Shown piece by piece: positions 9,787 through 19,445 of a stretch of DNA of 64,000 nt. This DNA is from DATJGF01 sp035495315. GTDB taxonomy: Bacteria; Verrucomicrobiota; Verrucomicrobiia; Limisphaerales; UBA8199. The stretch lies in assembly GCA_035495315.1 (NCBI GenBank), contig DATJGF010000079.1:43472-107471 (forward strand). Direction: 5' to 3'. The notes beneath the pieces were generated by a model, which was not told the DNA's origin, made no database searches, and was given only the letters and a program-made list of their open reading frames with translations. The position numbers were made by a program, and so were the translations under genes. How positions within the stretch are numbered: the stretch's first letter is position 1; each line of letters starts with the position of its first letter.

Positions 9787-11751
9787 ATGAACGTATTCTT
9801 GAAAACTAAACTCTGGCAGCGCACAGGACTGGTTATCATGCTTAGTTCGGATTTTATTGTCTGCAGCGCGGGCGGGGGTGCCGAACCACAGATAATCAAC
9901 CCGCTCGGCCCCAACCAGGCTACTCTCGAGGCCTTGGAAGCCAAAAAACGGAGCCAGTTCGAGGCGTGCAAGACGTGGAAGGTTTTTCACGATTTCCAAT
10001 TCTCGGATCAATTCGCGAAGAGTGGTATAACCTTTGAACATCACCCGGTGGATGATGCCGCTAAAAACTACAAAGCGGTCCATTACGACCATGGCAATGG
10101 CCTGGCGGTTGCAGATGTGGACGGCGACGGATTGCTCGACATTTACTTCGTCAATCAAATCGGGGGCAACCAGCTTTGGCGCAACCTGGGCGGGGGCAAG
10201 TTCGAAAACATCACGCAGACGGCGGGTGTTGGCCTGGAAAACAAGATCTGCGTCACCGCTTCCTTCGCGGACATAGACAACGACGGCCTGCCGGACCTGT
10301 TCGTAACCACGGTGCGGATGGGCAATTTCCTATTCAAAAACCTCGGCCAGGGAAGATTCAAAGACGTCACACAGGAATCAGGCCTCGATAGTCAGGCCTC
10401 GCCGCGTCATTCCTCGGGGGCGGTCTTCTTCGATTTTAATAATGATGGCCTGCTGGATTTGTTCGTCGTCAACGTTGGAATTTACACCACTTACGACAAA
10501 GGCCGCGGCGGGTTTTTTCTGGGGCGTCGTGACGCCTTCCAGGGCTGGCACTTTCCCTCCCGCAGCGAACAAAGCGTCTTGTATCAGAATCTGGGCGGCG
10601 GAAAATTCAAAGACGTTTCCAAGGAGAGCGGTTTGGAACATCGTGGCTGGAGCGGCGATGTAACGTTTTGCGACTTGAACGAGGATGGTTATCCCGATCT
10701 CTACGTGCTGAGCATGTCTGGCGATGACAAATATTATGAAAACCGTCACGGCAAAGGCTTCGTGGACAAGACCGCGGCGTATTTTCCCAAGACACCTTGG
10801 GGATCCATGGGGGTCAAGTTCTTCGACTATAATTTGGATGGCCTCATGGACCTGTTCGTGACGGACATGCACTCGGATATGACGGGGCTGCAGATTAAAG
10901 CCGGCGAAAGGAATTTCAGTTCAAGTTTTGAGAAGAAAAAAAGCGAAGCCTGGTGCTCCGCCGAGTGGTCCGCTGCCGATTTCGCGCGTGCCTCCAACAA
11001 TATTTTCGGAAATGCCTTTTACCAAAATCAAGGTAACGCGAAGTTTGTCGAAGTTTCAGACCAAATCGGCGTTGAAACCTATTGGCCCTGGGGAATCAGC
11101 GTGGCTGACTTTAATGCCGACGGTTACGAAGATATCTTCGTTAGCGCCGGCATGGGTTATCCGCTGCGCTACGCGATTAACTCCCTTTTGCTGAATGAAC
11201 GCGGTGAGCGTTTTGTCGATAGCGAATTCGTTCTGGGTGTGGAACCGCGGTCGGGCAATCGGATCGAAAAGGGGTTCTTTACCCTCGATTGTTCGGGGGA
11301 GGACCGAAAGAACCCATTGTGCCGCGAAAAGACCGGACTTTTAACCGTGATAGGCTCGACCAGCTCACGCTCGTCGGTGGCTTTTGATTTGGATGACGAT
11401 GGCGACCTTGACCTCATCACCAACGAATGGAACGACCATCCGCAGGTCCTTATCAATAATCTGTCGGAGAAAAAACCGATCCATTTTCTGAAAATAAAAC
11501 TTGTCGGCACGGTTTCCAATCGAGACGGCCTTGGCGCGACGGTCAAAGTCCATTGTGGCTCCAAAGCGTATACTCGCTACCATGACGGAAAGTCCGGCTA
11601 CCTCTCGCAAAGCTCCATGCCGCTTTACTTCGGCTTGGACCAGGCGACCCAGGTGGACCGTGTTGAAGTTCGCTGGCCCTCGGGAAAAAAACAGCTTTTG
11701 ACTGAGGGAATCTCCAGCAACCGGCTGTTGACAATCACCGAAGCTCGTTAA
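9787..11751 (+). CDS. CRTAC1-family FG-GAP and ASPIC/UnbV protein
   Basis: About 654 residues, same family as the preceding gene but a single module. An N-terminal hydrophobic leader is followed by FG-GAP blades with calcium loops (DVDGDGLLD, DIDNDGLPD, DFNNDGLLD, DLNEDGYPD, DFNADGYED and others). A C-terminal ASPIC/UnbV domain contains the typical NRDGLGATVKV and VRWPSGKKQ segments. The ATG at 9787 puts the signal-like segment at the N-terminus; an in-frame GTG at 9733 would add 18 residues. It lies about 70 bp after its larger relative, and the pair probably arose by duplication. Function unknown, predicted extracytoplasmic. Confidence 0.85.
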   Translation: MNVFLKTKLWQRTGLVIMLSSDFIVCSAGGGAEPQIINPLGPNQATLEALEAKKRSQFEACKTWKVFHDFQFSDQFAKSGITFEHHPVDDAAKNYKAVHYDHGNGLAVADVDGDGLLDIYFVNQIGGNQLWRNLGGGKFENITQTAGVGLENKICVTASFADIDNDGLPDLFVTTVRMGNFLFKNLGQGRFKDVTQESGLDSQASPRHSSGAVFFDFNNDGLLDLFVVNVGIYTTYDKGRGGFFLGRRDAFQGWHFPSRSEQSVLYQNLGGGKFKDVSKESGLEHRGWSGDVTFCDLNEDGYPDLYVLSMSGDDKYYENRHGKGFVDKTAAYFPKTPWGSMGVKFFDYNLDGLMDLFVTDMHSDMTGLQIKAGERNFSSSFEKKKSEAWCSAEWSAADFARASNNIFGNAFYQNQGNAKFVEVSDQIGVETYWPWGISVADFNADGYEDIFVSAGMGYPLRYAINSLLLNERGERFVDSEFVLGVEPRSGNRIEKGFFTLDCSGEDRKNPLCREKTGLLTVIGSTSSRSSVAFDLDDDGDLDLITNEWNDHPQVLINNLSEKKPIHFLKIKLVGTVSNRDGLGATVKVHCGSKAYTRYHDGKSGYLSQSSMPLYFGLDQATQVDRVEVRWPSGKKQLLTEGISSNRLLTITEAR

Positions 11752-11786
11752 ACCGGATTAACTGCCAGACACCTCCGCCCGGCCTG

Positions 11787-12932
11787 CTACTGAATGGCGG
11801 CGTCGGTAGCAACCGGGCGGTACCCTGCGCGTTGGTATTCCGGTGTTTCGGGGACAAAATTCTTGTCGAACTTCGGCAATGGTGCGTTCAGCAAGTTTTC
11901 CTTGGTGGAGATGGCATGAGTGAGATCATGGACCGCCCCATTGATCAGACAGCCTGACACTTTGGCGCCGGCATTTACTGCCAACTCGTAGCGAGCAAAC
12001 CCCTTGAGGCCTGTATCGAGGTTATTGGTTATGAACAGGCAATTCAGATAAGTGCTCTCCCCACCCATGTCATCTACCCCGTTGCGATTCCCAGTGAAGG
12101 TGCAATGACTTATCATCGCGCGCGAGTTCCGGAAAATCGTCAGGACGCCGCTATTCACAAACGGGCGTTCGCCCGATTGTTTCGCCACGACATCCTCGCC
12201 GGTGTTAGAAACGTTGCCCACGAACAAGCAGTTGCTGATGGAGGCCGAACTCCCTGACAGCAGGTCAATGGCTGCTCCGGTCACTTGGGTTCGGTTCCTG
12301 AGAAAAACAGAATTCTCAATCAACACCGGCTGGTCTTTAAATCCCTGCTGCTGAATGGACATGCCCGCGCCGCACGGGCTGCTAAAGTTGTCCGTGACTT
12401 GAACTCGGTCGATCCGCGGACAGGAATGGCCAAACACCTTGATCGCGCCGCCATCCGCAAAGAAAAACCAATTCTTTGGCACTGTCCGGTCCGGCTCCAT
12501 TTCCGCGGTTCGTTCCCGGGTCACAAAATTATTTGCTCCAGTAATCCGAACGCCTTTCAATACCGTGTTAGAGGAGATTCCATCGCCAAAGTAGACGACA
12601 TGGTTCACGATAGCCGGAAACCCAGGATCATCAGGACGGGCTATTTCCGGATTTGCTGCAGTCAGAGTCACAAGGCCTTCGGCCTCGAGCCGGATGCCAT
12701 CGTGGGCCTTATTGAACCAGATCAGTGCCTGCCGCTTACTTCTGGGTCGATATTCTCCTGCGTGCACTTTAACCAGTTTAACCGTTTTGTTTTCGGCCGC
12801 CTGTTGCAGGGCATCCTGAATGTTGTCGCCCGCAAAGACATGATATACGCCGTTGGTAAGGGTGATGGCAGATCCCGCAGACTCCATTGAGAGCGCGACG
12901 AGCAGCAGGAATTGCACGCTTAGACGATTCAC
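11787..12932 (-). CDS. Secreted right-handed parallel beta-helix protein
   Basis: A 381-residue protein with a signal peptide (hydrophobic residues 7-22) and a body that reads as a right-handed parallel beta-helix. It has repeated short strands with N-x-x-x-x-N-x turns such as ISNCLFVGNVSN, ISHCTFTGNRNG and YLNCLFITNNLD, the pattern of pectate-lyase-like and NosD-type folds. No lyase catalytic set is recognisable, so it may be structural or polysaccharide-binding. It is transcribed convergently with the two CRTAC1 genes and divergently from the SUMF1-like gene. Confidence 0.75.
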   Translation of the reverse strand: MNRLSVQFLLLVALSMESAGSAITLTNGVYHVFAGDNIQDALQQAAENKTVKLVKVHAGEYRPRSKRQALIWFNKAHDGIRLEAEGLVTLTAANPEIARPDDPGFPAIVNHVVYFGDGISSNTVLKGVRITGANNFVTRERTAEMEPDRTVPKNWFFFADGGAIKVFGHSCPRIDRVQVTDNFSSPCGAGMSIQQQGFKDQPVLIENSVFLRNRTQVTGAAIDLLSGSSASISNCLFVGNVSNTGEDVVAKQSGERPFVNSGVLTIFRNSRAMISHCTFTGNRNGVDDMGGESTYLNCLFITNNLDTGLKGFARYELAVNAGAKVSGCLINGAVHDLTHAISTKENLLNAPLPKFDKNFVPETPEYQRAGYRPVATDAAIQ

Positions 12933-13055
12933 CCGTCAAAAGTATGTTCTTCACCGCCCGGCTCGACAAGGCCCATTCCCAATGAAGTGCTTGCTGCGCT
13001 TGCTGAAGCAAGCTTGCCGTTGCTAAGAAAAGGGGCTAAATAGCGTCCGATACCT

Positions 13056-13946
13056 GTGCTCGACAATGACAGATCGCGTTTGATCGGCTGTCCAGCCTGC
13101 CCGTTTCTGCTTGGCCCGATAATTGCCCGACGCCTTGGGATGGCACTCTTTTGCCTGGCGCTCTTATTCCAGTTGGGCTGCAATTCAAGAAGTTCCAATA
13201 CCCAGTCTGAGCCACAGGCTGGCTCGGCGCCGGTTAATCTGGTTCCTTTATCCAACATGGTGCCGATCAAGGCCGGCATCTTTCTTCGTATCAAATACCC
13301 AGTCACCCTCACGCACGATTATTGGCTTGGTCGGTTCGAAGTGACTCAAGGAGAATATACAGCGTTGATGGGAAAAAACCCGAGTCACTTCACGGGTGAC
13401 ACCAATAGGCCAGTCGAAAAACTTACTTGGTTCGAAGCCGCGGCCTACTGCCAGGAACTGACCAGGCGTGAACGGCAAGCTGGGCATTTGCCATCCGGTT
13501 ACCAGTACCGACTGCCGTCGGAAGCGGAATGGGAGTATGCCTGTGAGGCCGGAATGACGAATTTTTACAGCTTTGGTGACACGGTTGCGGACGCAGATCA
13601 GTACGCCTGGACGATGGAAAATAGCGAAGGCATGACACATCCGGTGGGGCAAAAGAAACCGAATCCCTGGGGTTTATATGATATGCACGGCAATGTTTGG
13701 GAGTGGTGCAACGATTGGTTCGCGCCTTACCCGGCGGCCGGGCTGACTGACCCCGTCGGACCTGCCACCAGCAAATTCAAGGTGTTCCGTGGCGGCGGTT
13801 GGAACCAGGCTATCGAGTTTGCCCGCTCGAGGAACCGGTTCATGATGTCCCCCAGCAATGGCATCCACTTTGTCGGTTTCCGCGTGGCGCTGGGCCAAAG
13901 TGCTGTGGCGCTGGGCCAAAGTGCCCAGAAAAAGGGTCAGAAATAA
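13056..13946 (+). CDS. SUMF1/FGE-sulfatase-domain lipoprotein
   Basis: About 296 residues with a lipobox-like LFQLGC at the end of a hydrophobic leader (Cys near residue 42 from the GTG start), followed by a formylglycine-generating-enzyme (SUMF1) fold. The family landmarks are GRFEVTQGEY, LPSEAEWEYAC, GLYDMHGNVWEWC and RGGGWNQ ... GFRVAL. The cysteine pair used by true aerobic FGEs in the C-terminal part is missing, so it is probably not a sulfatase activator; many such lipoproteins bind ligands instead. The start is uncertain (GTG 13056, or ATG 13140, which would give a very short leader). The last residues contain a duplicated heptapeptide VALGQSA. Confidence 0.78.
   Translation: MLDNDRSRLIGCPACPFLLGPIIARRLGMALFCLALLFQLGCNSRSSNTQSEPQAGSAPVNLVPLSNMVPIKAGIFLRIKYPVTLTHDYWLGRFEVTQGEYTALMGKNPSHFTGDTNRPVEKLTWFEAAAYCQELTRRERQAGHLPSGYQYRLPSEAEWEYACEAGMTNFYSFGDTVADADQYAWTMENSEGMTHPVGQKKPNPWGLYDMHGNVWEWCNDWFAPYPAAGLTDPVGPATSKFKVFRGGGWNQAIEFARSRNRFMMSPSNGIHFVGFRVALGQSAVALGQSAQKKGQK
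13884..13925 (+). repeat. 21-bp direct duplication at the gene end
   Basis: Two adjacent 21-bp copies (13884-13904 and 13905-13925) differ at the last base only. Both are in frame and encode VALGQSA twice at the C-terminus of the SUMF1-like lipoprotein. This is a recent slippage-type duplication. Confidence 0.85.
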
Positions 13947-14031
13947 AAAAGACAGAAAAAGTTCTTGTCAATAGCAGTAGATTTCTTTAACCTCCGGCTG
14001 GTTCCACGACAAATCGTTGCGACACGATCTT

Positions 14032-16824
14032 ATGCGCACTCAAAAGATACTCCCCTTGGTTTCGGCCCTTGCCTTTTGCGGACTGCCCTTGACGACTCGA
14101 GCGAACGACATCGAGCCGGGGAAAGAATTCTACACTGTCATCTATGCCCCCAAACCGATCGTTTTGGATGGCGACCTTTCAGAGTGGGCGGGGGTGCCTG
14201 TCTTGGCCGATCCCAAATTCGCGGTCCCCAAATTCTCCGGTACGAACGCCAACCCCAATTACGTTTTGTTCGAAGAGTATTCCGGGGGGACTTGGAGTGG
14301 CCCCGACGACCAGACCTCGGCGGTTCAAATCGCTTATGACGCGGATAATGTATATTTCGGGTTCGTGGTGACCGATGATTTTCACGAAAACACATCGGGC
14401 GGCGCCTGGAACGGCGATTCCATCCAATTGATGATTGCCGATGCGACGCGCACGACACAAGTAGCGCTTTATAACTATGCTCTTGGCGGCTACGAAGACG
14501 GGGCAGGCCACCTCACGATAACCGACGGCGTTATTACCAATCACGAAGCCGGGCCGCCGTGTATCCTCGATGGAACCTGCCTGACCGAGGCGATGATAAC
14601 CCGAAATCCTGTTACCCACAAAACCACTTACGAAATCAGACTTCCAAAGGAAGCCCTCGGCCTGACCTCATTGAAAGGCGGACCTTCATTCGGACTGGGC
14701 ATGGCGATCAATGATGGTGATGGAGTAACGGTAAATGGCGTTCAATACGGGCAAGCCGGGCAGGAAGGGCAAAAGGGCTGGGGCGGTTTGGGAGCGCACG
14801 CTATAGTTTTCGGCAAGACTCCGCAGGAAACCGCGTTGGTTACCTTGGCCAAGGGGAATGACATCGAACCGACTAAGGAATATTACACGGCCTTAAAGGT
14901 TACCAATAACATCGTCATTGATGGCAACCTTTCAGAGTGGTCGGGTGTCCCAGTCCTGGCGGATCCCAAATTTGCGGTCCCCAAATTCTCGGGCACCAAT
15001 GACAATCCCAATTACGTGTTGTTTGAAGAATACTCCGGTGGGACATGGACCGGCCCGGACGATCAAACCTCAGCCGTTCAGGTAGCCTATGATGCGGATA
15101 ACGTCTACTTCGGGTTCGTGGTCACCGATAACTTCCATGAAAACGTCTCCGGCGGCGCCTGGAACGGTGATTCCATTCAGTTGATGATCGCTGACGCGGC
15201 AAGGACTAATCAGGTAGCCCTGTATAACTATGCCTTGGGTGGGTATGAAGATAATCAAGGAACGCTGACGATAACCGACGGAGTGATTACCAATCACGAG
15301 GCCGGCCCGCCGTGTATCCTGGATGGGACCTGTCTCACCGATGCAATGGTTAAACGCGACAGCGTCAACAAGAAGACCATTTATGAAATCAGACTCCCAG
15401 CTGCTGCTGTCGGCCTCACTCCGCCATTAGCAACCGGCATGAAATTCGGACTGGGCATGGCCATTAACGATGGCGATGGCGCGACCGTAAATGGGGTGCA
15501 ATATGGGCAAGCCGGGCAGGAGGGCCAAAAGGGCTGGGGCGGATTGGGGGCTCATGCAATCGTTTTCGGCAAGACTCCGCAGGAAACCGCGCTAGTTACT
15601 CTTGGTACAACTGTGGTTGGGGGCGATCTTCTGTTCCTCTCCGCCATTAGTCCAGGCTTCAATTCATTCACTTTCCGCGCCAATGATAAAGGGGCTTCCA
15701 TTGTGGACCCGCTCTCGGCCAAGTTGACCATCGACGGCGTGGTTGTGCCGCTCACCGCGAGTCCGAAAGTGCTTGATGCTACAGACTTCTCCTACCATGC
15801 CGCAGTGCCATTCCCTGCGAAGTCCACACACAATTACACCATTGAAATAAAAGACACCCTAGGAAACAAAGTCACCGCTTCGGCTCCGTTTACGATTATC
15901 AATTATAGCCTGGACAAGCTCCACAGTTATTTCGCTGAGATCCGCGGCAGCGCTGCTTTAACACCGGATAAGGGCGGCCACACGGGCCAAGCTGGCGACA
16001 CCGCGCTCGATTTCGGCGTCGATGCTGTTAATCTGGCTTCGGCGTTGGTCCCGGACGCCAGCTTTTTAAATCCGAGCGCTTCCAACGACCTCATGACCGT
16101 GTCGGTTTGGGTGAAACGGTATGATATCGCTGCGAACAGTTCGGCTTTTTGGATCGAATCTCCTTCGAGTCCCAATCTGGACGGGTTCCAGGCCAATGTC
16201 CCAAACAGCGACGACAATATTTATTTTGACGTCGGCGGCAATGTTCCTGACGACAGCGAGATCATTGGCTCAATCGCAACGTTCCCAGGCTTTGTCGACG
16301 ACAACTTCTGGACCAATTGGCACCATTTTGCGTTCGTGAAAAACGGACTCCCTATCAAGCAAATCTGGGTGGATGGACAAGTCCTGGCTGAAGGCGACTT
16401 TAGCGTTACGCCCACACCGACTGATTTCTCGCGCATTTGGCTTGGGTCCGGAGGTGGTGGTCAAGGTGGAACCGTGCTGAACATGCACGGGCTAATCGAT
16501 GATTTTGCAATTTTCGGGTCGGCTTTGACCACAAATCAGATTCAACAACTCTTCTCCGGGACGTTGCCATCGGCGCTGCCCGCCAGTACCAAACCGCTTG
16601 CTTATTGGGATTTCAGCGCCAGCGTGCCTGTGGTTCAACCCACAATGACGATCGGTCGCTCTGCCAATAGTATCATTATCTCCTGGCCGGCAAGCGCAAC
16701 CGGATTCCGACTACGCTCGGCTCCTGCCCCAGGTGGGCCCTATACGGATGTCCAAGGGGTGACTGGTAATTCTTACACGATCAATAACCCTACCGGCACG
16801 TTCTTTTATCGATTGCAACAGTGA
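14032..16824 (+). CDS. Secreted protein: two tandem CBM9-like domains + LamG domain
   Basis: About 930 residues with a clear signal peptide (MRTQKI ... TTRAN). Residues about 25-275 and 280-530 are two near-identical copies of a domain resembling carbohydrate-binding module family 9 (DGDLSEW, then DDQTSAVQIAYDADNVYFGF, DSIQLMI, YEIRLP). A beta-sandwich linker follows, then a LamG/concanavalin-type domain (about 640-850: VSVWVKR, WHHFAFVKNG, WVDGQVL, GLIDDFAIFGSALT) and a C-terminal fibronectin-like piece ending in FFYRLQQ. Predicted to bind polysaccharide outside the cell; no catalytic domain seen. The ATG at 14032 is preferred over an in-frame TTG at 14017 because it gives a standard leader. 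Confidence 0.82.
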   Translation: MRTQKILPLVSALAFCGLPLTTRANDIEPGKEFYTVIYAPKPIVLDGDLSEWAGVPVLADPKFAVPKFSGTNANPNYVLFEEYSGGTWSGPDDQTSAVQIAYDADNVYFGFVVTDDFHENTSGGAWNGDSIQLMIADATRTTQVALYNYALGGYEDGAGHLTITDGVITNHEAGPPCILDGTCLTEAMITRNPVTHKTTYEIRLPKEALGLTSLKGGPSFGLGMAINDGDGVTVNGVQYGQAGQEGQKGWGGLGAHAIVFGKTPQETALVTLAKGNDIEPTKEYYTALKVTNNIVIDGNLSEWSGVPVLADPKFAVPKFSGTNDNPNYVLFEEYSGGTWTGPDDQTSAVQVAYDADNVYFGFVVTDNFHENVSGGAWNGDSIQLMIADAARTNQVALYNYALGGYEDNQGTLTITDGVITNHEAGPPCILDGTCLTDAMVKRDSVNKKTIYEIRLPAAAVGLTPPLATGMKFGLGMAINDGDGATVNGVQYGQAGQEGQKGWGGLGAHAIVFGKTPQETALVTLGTTVVGGDLLFLSAISPGFNSFTFRANDKGASIVDPLSAKLTIDGVVVPLTASPKVLDATDFSYHAAVPFPAKSTHNYTIEIKDTLGNKVTASAPFTIINYSLDKLHSYFAEIRGSAALTPDKGGHTGQAGDTALDFGVDAVNLASALVPDASFLNPSASNDLMTVSVWVKRYDIAANSSAFWIESPSSPNLDGFQANVPNSDDNIYFDVGGNVPDDSEIIGSIATFPGFVDDNFWTNWHHFAFVKNGLPIKQIWVDGQVLAEGDFSVTPTPTDFSRIWLGSGGGGQGGTVLNMHGLIDDFAIFGSALTTNQIQQLFSGTLPSALPASTKPLAYWDFSASVPVVQPTMTIGRSANSIIISWPASATGFRLRSAPAPGGPYTDVQGVTGNSYTINNPTGTFFYRLQQ
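14100..15605 (+). repeat. Internal tandem duplication of about 755 bp
   Basis: The coding segments at about 14104-14857 and 14857-15605 encode the two CBM9-like copies. Protein identity is very high (for example the NHEAGPPCILDGTCLT and QYGQAGQEGQKGWGG stretches are the same in both), while many synonymous bases differ. The duplication is therefore not new, but protein sequence has been conserved since. Confidence 0.8.
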
Positions 16825-17058
16825 GCGTTTGGGTTTGGTCCCAGCGGCGAAGGCGTTAAATCGCTCGCCCACAACCATCGCTGTGAGATTAGGCAGCGTG
16901 GTTGTGTCTTTCATGCTGATACGAACTCCGAGGTCGTGTTGGGGGTCGACGCATTATCCTACCCGTCCAAGCCGTGACTGCGCGTTGACCAGACGGTCAA
17001 CTCGCACTATACTTGGCAAAACTTCGTTCGTGAAACTAACACGCTAAATTCCTACCGA

Positions 17059-17784
17059 ATGCTCCAGGACACGAACCGGGGGCGGAGGGGATTCACGCTG
17101 ATCGAGTTGCTGGTTGTTATTGCCATCATCGCGGTTCTTGCCTCAATGTTGCTGCCTGCCCTCTCTACGGCGAAACAGAAGGGCCTCGCTACCAAGTGCT
17201 TGAGCAATGAAAAGCAAATTGCTCTCGGATACCTTTTGTATGCTTCTGATCATTACGATTACCTGCCCCTGGCTGCTCACGAAGGAGATGCCGCTCCATG
17301 CGAATGGTTTTTTGAGATTTCACCGTATATCGGAAAAGCTCCAGCTAGTTACACGAACCTGATCGCCAGGGCGAATGTCGTTGCCTGTCCTTCGGCCAAA
17401 CTCGCCAACGCTTTTCCTTCAAACACGCCGGCCGCCGAGGCTTATGGTGGTTACGGGCAGAATTACATCTATCTGGGCTATCTATTTGAGACGGATCGCA
17501 TAAAAATCACGAAGGTCACTAAACCTGTCGAAACCTGTATGAATGGCGACGGTTTGGATCCAGCCCCCGGACTCAATTGGTGGAACTTTGGCTATTTGTA
17601 TCCGCCGACCTTGCCTCCCTGGGGAACGAGCCGAGTCCTCCCCTACGTTCGACATGGCAAAGGCGGCAACTATTCCTGGGTCGATGGCCATGTCTCCATG
17701 ACTTCATGGAAAGTCATGTCCCACGGTTTAAACGGAAGGGTGAATTGGTTCTACTTGACTACCCCCTCAGATCCTAACCCGTGA
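17059..17784 (+). CDS. Type II pseudopilin, prepilin N-terminus and H-X9-DG C-terminus
   Basis: A 241-residue pseudopilin. The prepilin peptidase site and methylation helix are GFTLIELLVVIAIIAVLAS at about residues 11-29, with the conserved Glu five residues after the cleavage point. The C-terminal motif H-x9-D-G (HGKGGNYSWVDG, about residues 205-216) is the hallmark of the processing-associated pseudopilins that are strongly expanded in Planctomycetes and Verrucomicrobia. The central part is a variable Trp/Tyr-rich beta domain. No secretion ATPase is nearby; these genes are usually scattered. The start ATG has only a weak upstream GA-rich stretch. Confidence 0.88.
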   Translation: MLQDTNRGRRGFTLIELLVVIAIIAVLASMLLPALSTAKQKGLATKCLSNEKQIALGYLLYASDHYDYLPLAAHEGDAAPCEWFFEISPYIGKAPASYTNLIARANVVACPSAKLANAFPSNTPAAEAYGGYGQNYIYLGYLFETDRIKITKVTKPVETCMNGDGLDPAPGLNWWNFGYLYPPTLPPWGTSRVLPYVRHGKGGNYSWVDGHVSMTSWKVMSHGLNGRVNWFYLTTPSDPNP

Positions 17785-17850
17785 GCAAACTACCAATGTA
17801 AACTACAAAGAGGGGGGCTTTACCTCGAGCGCATTATCAAAGACATTGTG

Positions 17851-19341
17851 ATGCCTATGATCGCTCAGTCTCTTGCCTTCGGCACCCCCCGATCTGTCCC
17901 GCGTTCAGGATTGGCCCTGATGGCTGCGCTTTTCTGCTTCCAAGCTGGTGGTGCAGTCCCTTTCACAGTCCAAGGGCCCGGTGTCAACTCCAACGACTTT
18001 CGCATTACTATCTTCGCGAGCGGTCTCGATTTTCCTTTGGGCCTGGCGACACTTCCCGATGGCTCATTGCTCGTCGGCAGCAGCCAGGGCGCGAATTTTT
18101 TTAATTCTGCCGGCAAATTGTTGCGCTTCACTGACACCAACAGCGATGGTGTGGCTGATGGGCCAGGCACGGTACTTTTCGCCGGCCTGCCGGGAACTCA
18201 GACCTCCGTTCGCCTGGCCGGCAACCTCGTTTTTGTCACCGGCCAAACCAAACCGATCACCATTTTGCGCGCAGGCGCTTCTCCTTCCGCACCCCTGACG
18301 TTCATTGGCCGGATCGGCATCGGGTACCCCGGTTCCTGGGAGCACCCAAACTCCGCACTGACCGTCCGTTCGACCCCAAGCAAGACCAATTCCTACGATC
18401 TCTTATTCCAACTCGGGTCAGACGGGAATTATGGCGTCACGACCCAGACTGCATCCCTGACCAACCGAAATATTCCGGGTGCGATCGGCACCTTGCATGG
18501 GGACTCCTTTTACATGCTTACGGTCGAGGACGATGGCACCAACCTGACGGCAACCAATCTTAAGCAGATCGGAGCGGGATTGCGAAATCCCGCGGGCTTT
18601 GCGTTCCACCCTACTACCGGAGATCTTTATTTTCAGGACAACGGTATCGACGGATTTCTCGATCCGAATGAACCCGTGAGTGCGGATGAAGTGAATTCTA
18701 TTTCAAGAACCAATCTTGGTGGGTTGGTTCCTTATTTTGGTTTCCCGACCAACTACACCGAATACCGGACCGGCAAGATCATCGGTGGGGCTGGGGTTCA
18801 GCCACTAATCGCATTCCAACCGCTGTCCGATCCTTTCACAGGGCATGAAAGCGAAGGGGTAAATGACATTGTTTTTGCTCCACCGGCATTTCCAGACGGG
18901 CTGAATACCGGGATGTTTTTGGGCTTTCATGGCCGTTTTAATCTGGGCGGAACTAACAATGAAGAGAACCCGGTCGTTTATGCCAATCTCACCTCAGGGA
19001 TTTATTTTCACTTCATTGAGGGCCAGCAAGCTGGCATCGGCCACCTGGACGGCTTGCTTGCGACACGCGACTCTTTATTCATTGCCGATCTGGTCTCGAC
19101 AGGGAACACCGGCAACGGCTCCGGAGCCGGCGTCATTTATCAAATCAAATCTGTAGTGCGGCCCACGCCCCCCACTCTGTGGGCGCGTCTCGTGAACTCA
19201 AAAACCGAACTTGCCTGGGACCGTGGTGTCCTGCAGGAGGCAGCGGAACTTACCGGCCCCTGGCAGGATATGCCGGAGGCTTTCAGTCCCCACTTGGTTT
19301 CAGTCTCTACCCCGCACCGGTTCTATCGCACGCGCTACTGA
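17851..19341 (+). CDS. Secreted beta-propeller (glucose/sorbosone dehydrogenase-like)
   Basis: About 496 residues with a signal peptide and a propeller of the soluble glucose/sorbosone dehydrogenase/NHL type. It has FASGLDFPLGLATLPDGSLLV near the N-terminus, GLRNPAGFAFHPTTGDLYFQDNG in the middle, and an ending with a short fibronectin-like segment closing in HRFYRTRY. The PQQ-binding and catalytic His residues of characterised sugar dehydrogenases are not evident to me, so activity is unproven. The ORF also has GTG at 17848 immediately before the ATG used here. A stand-alone gene, 66 bp after the pseudopilin. Confidence 0.75.
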   Translation: MPMIAQSLAFGTPRSVPRSGLALMAALFCFQAGGAVPFTVQGPGVNSNDFRITIFASGLDFPLGLATLPDGSLLVGSSQGANFFNSAGKLLRFTDTNSDGVADGPGTVLFAGLPGTQTSVRLAGNLVFVTGQTKPITILRAGASPSAPLTFIGRIGIGYPGSWEHPNSALTVRSTPSKTNSYDLLFQLGSDGNYGVTTQTASLTNRNIPGAIGTLHGDSFYMLTVEDDGTNLTATNLKQIGAGLRNPAGFAFHPTTGDLYFQDNGIDGFLDPNEPVSADEVNSISRTNLGGLVPYFGFPTNYTEYRTGKIIGGAGVQPLIAFQPLSDPFTGHESEGVNDIVFAPPAFPDGLNTGMFLGFHGRFNLGGTNNEENPVVYANLTSGIYFHFIEGQQAGIGHLDGLLATRDSLFIADLVSTGNTGNGSGAGVIYQIKSVVRPTPPTLWARLVNSKTELAWDRGVLQEAAELTGPWQDMPEAFSPHLVSVSTPHRFYRTRY

Positions 19342-19445
19342 CTTGGAGCCGTGTAAAAGTCGAGGGTGTCCGCGGGCTATGCGCCTTCGGCAAATGGGGC
19401 ATCGGCAAGAATGCGGCGGTGCGCTCGTCCTTCCGGACATATTGT

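Noticed and set aside
13056..13946. Active sulfatase-modifying formylglycine-generating enzyme
   Set aside because: The cysteine pair required by aerobic FGEs is absent and no sulfatase gene is nearby.
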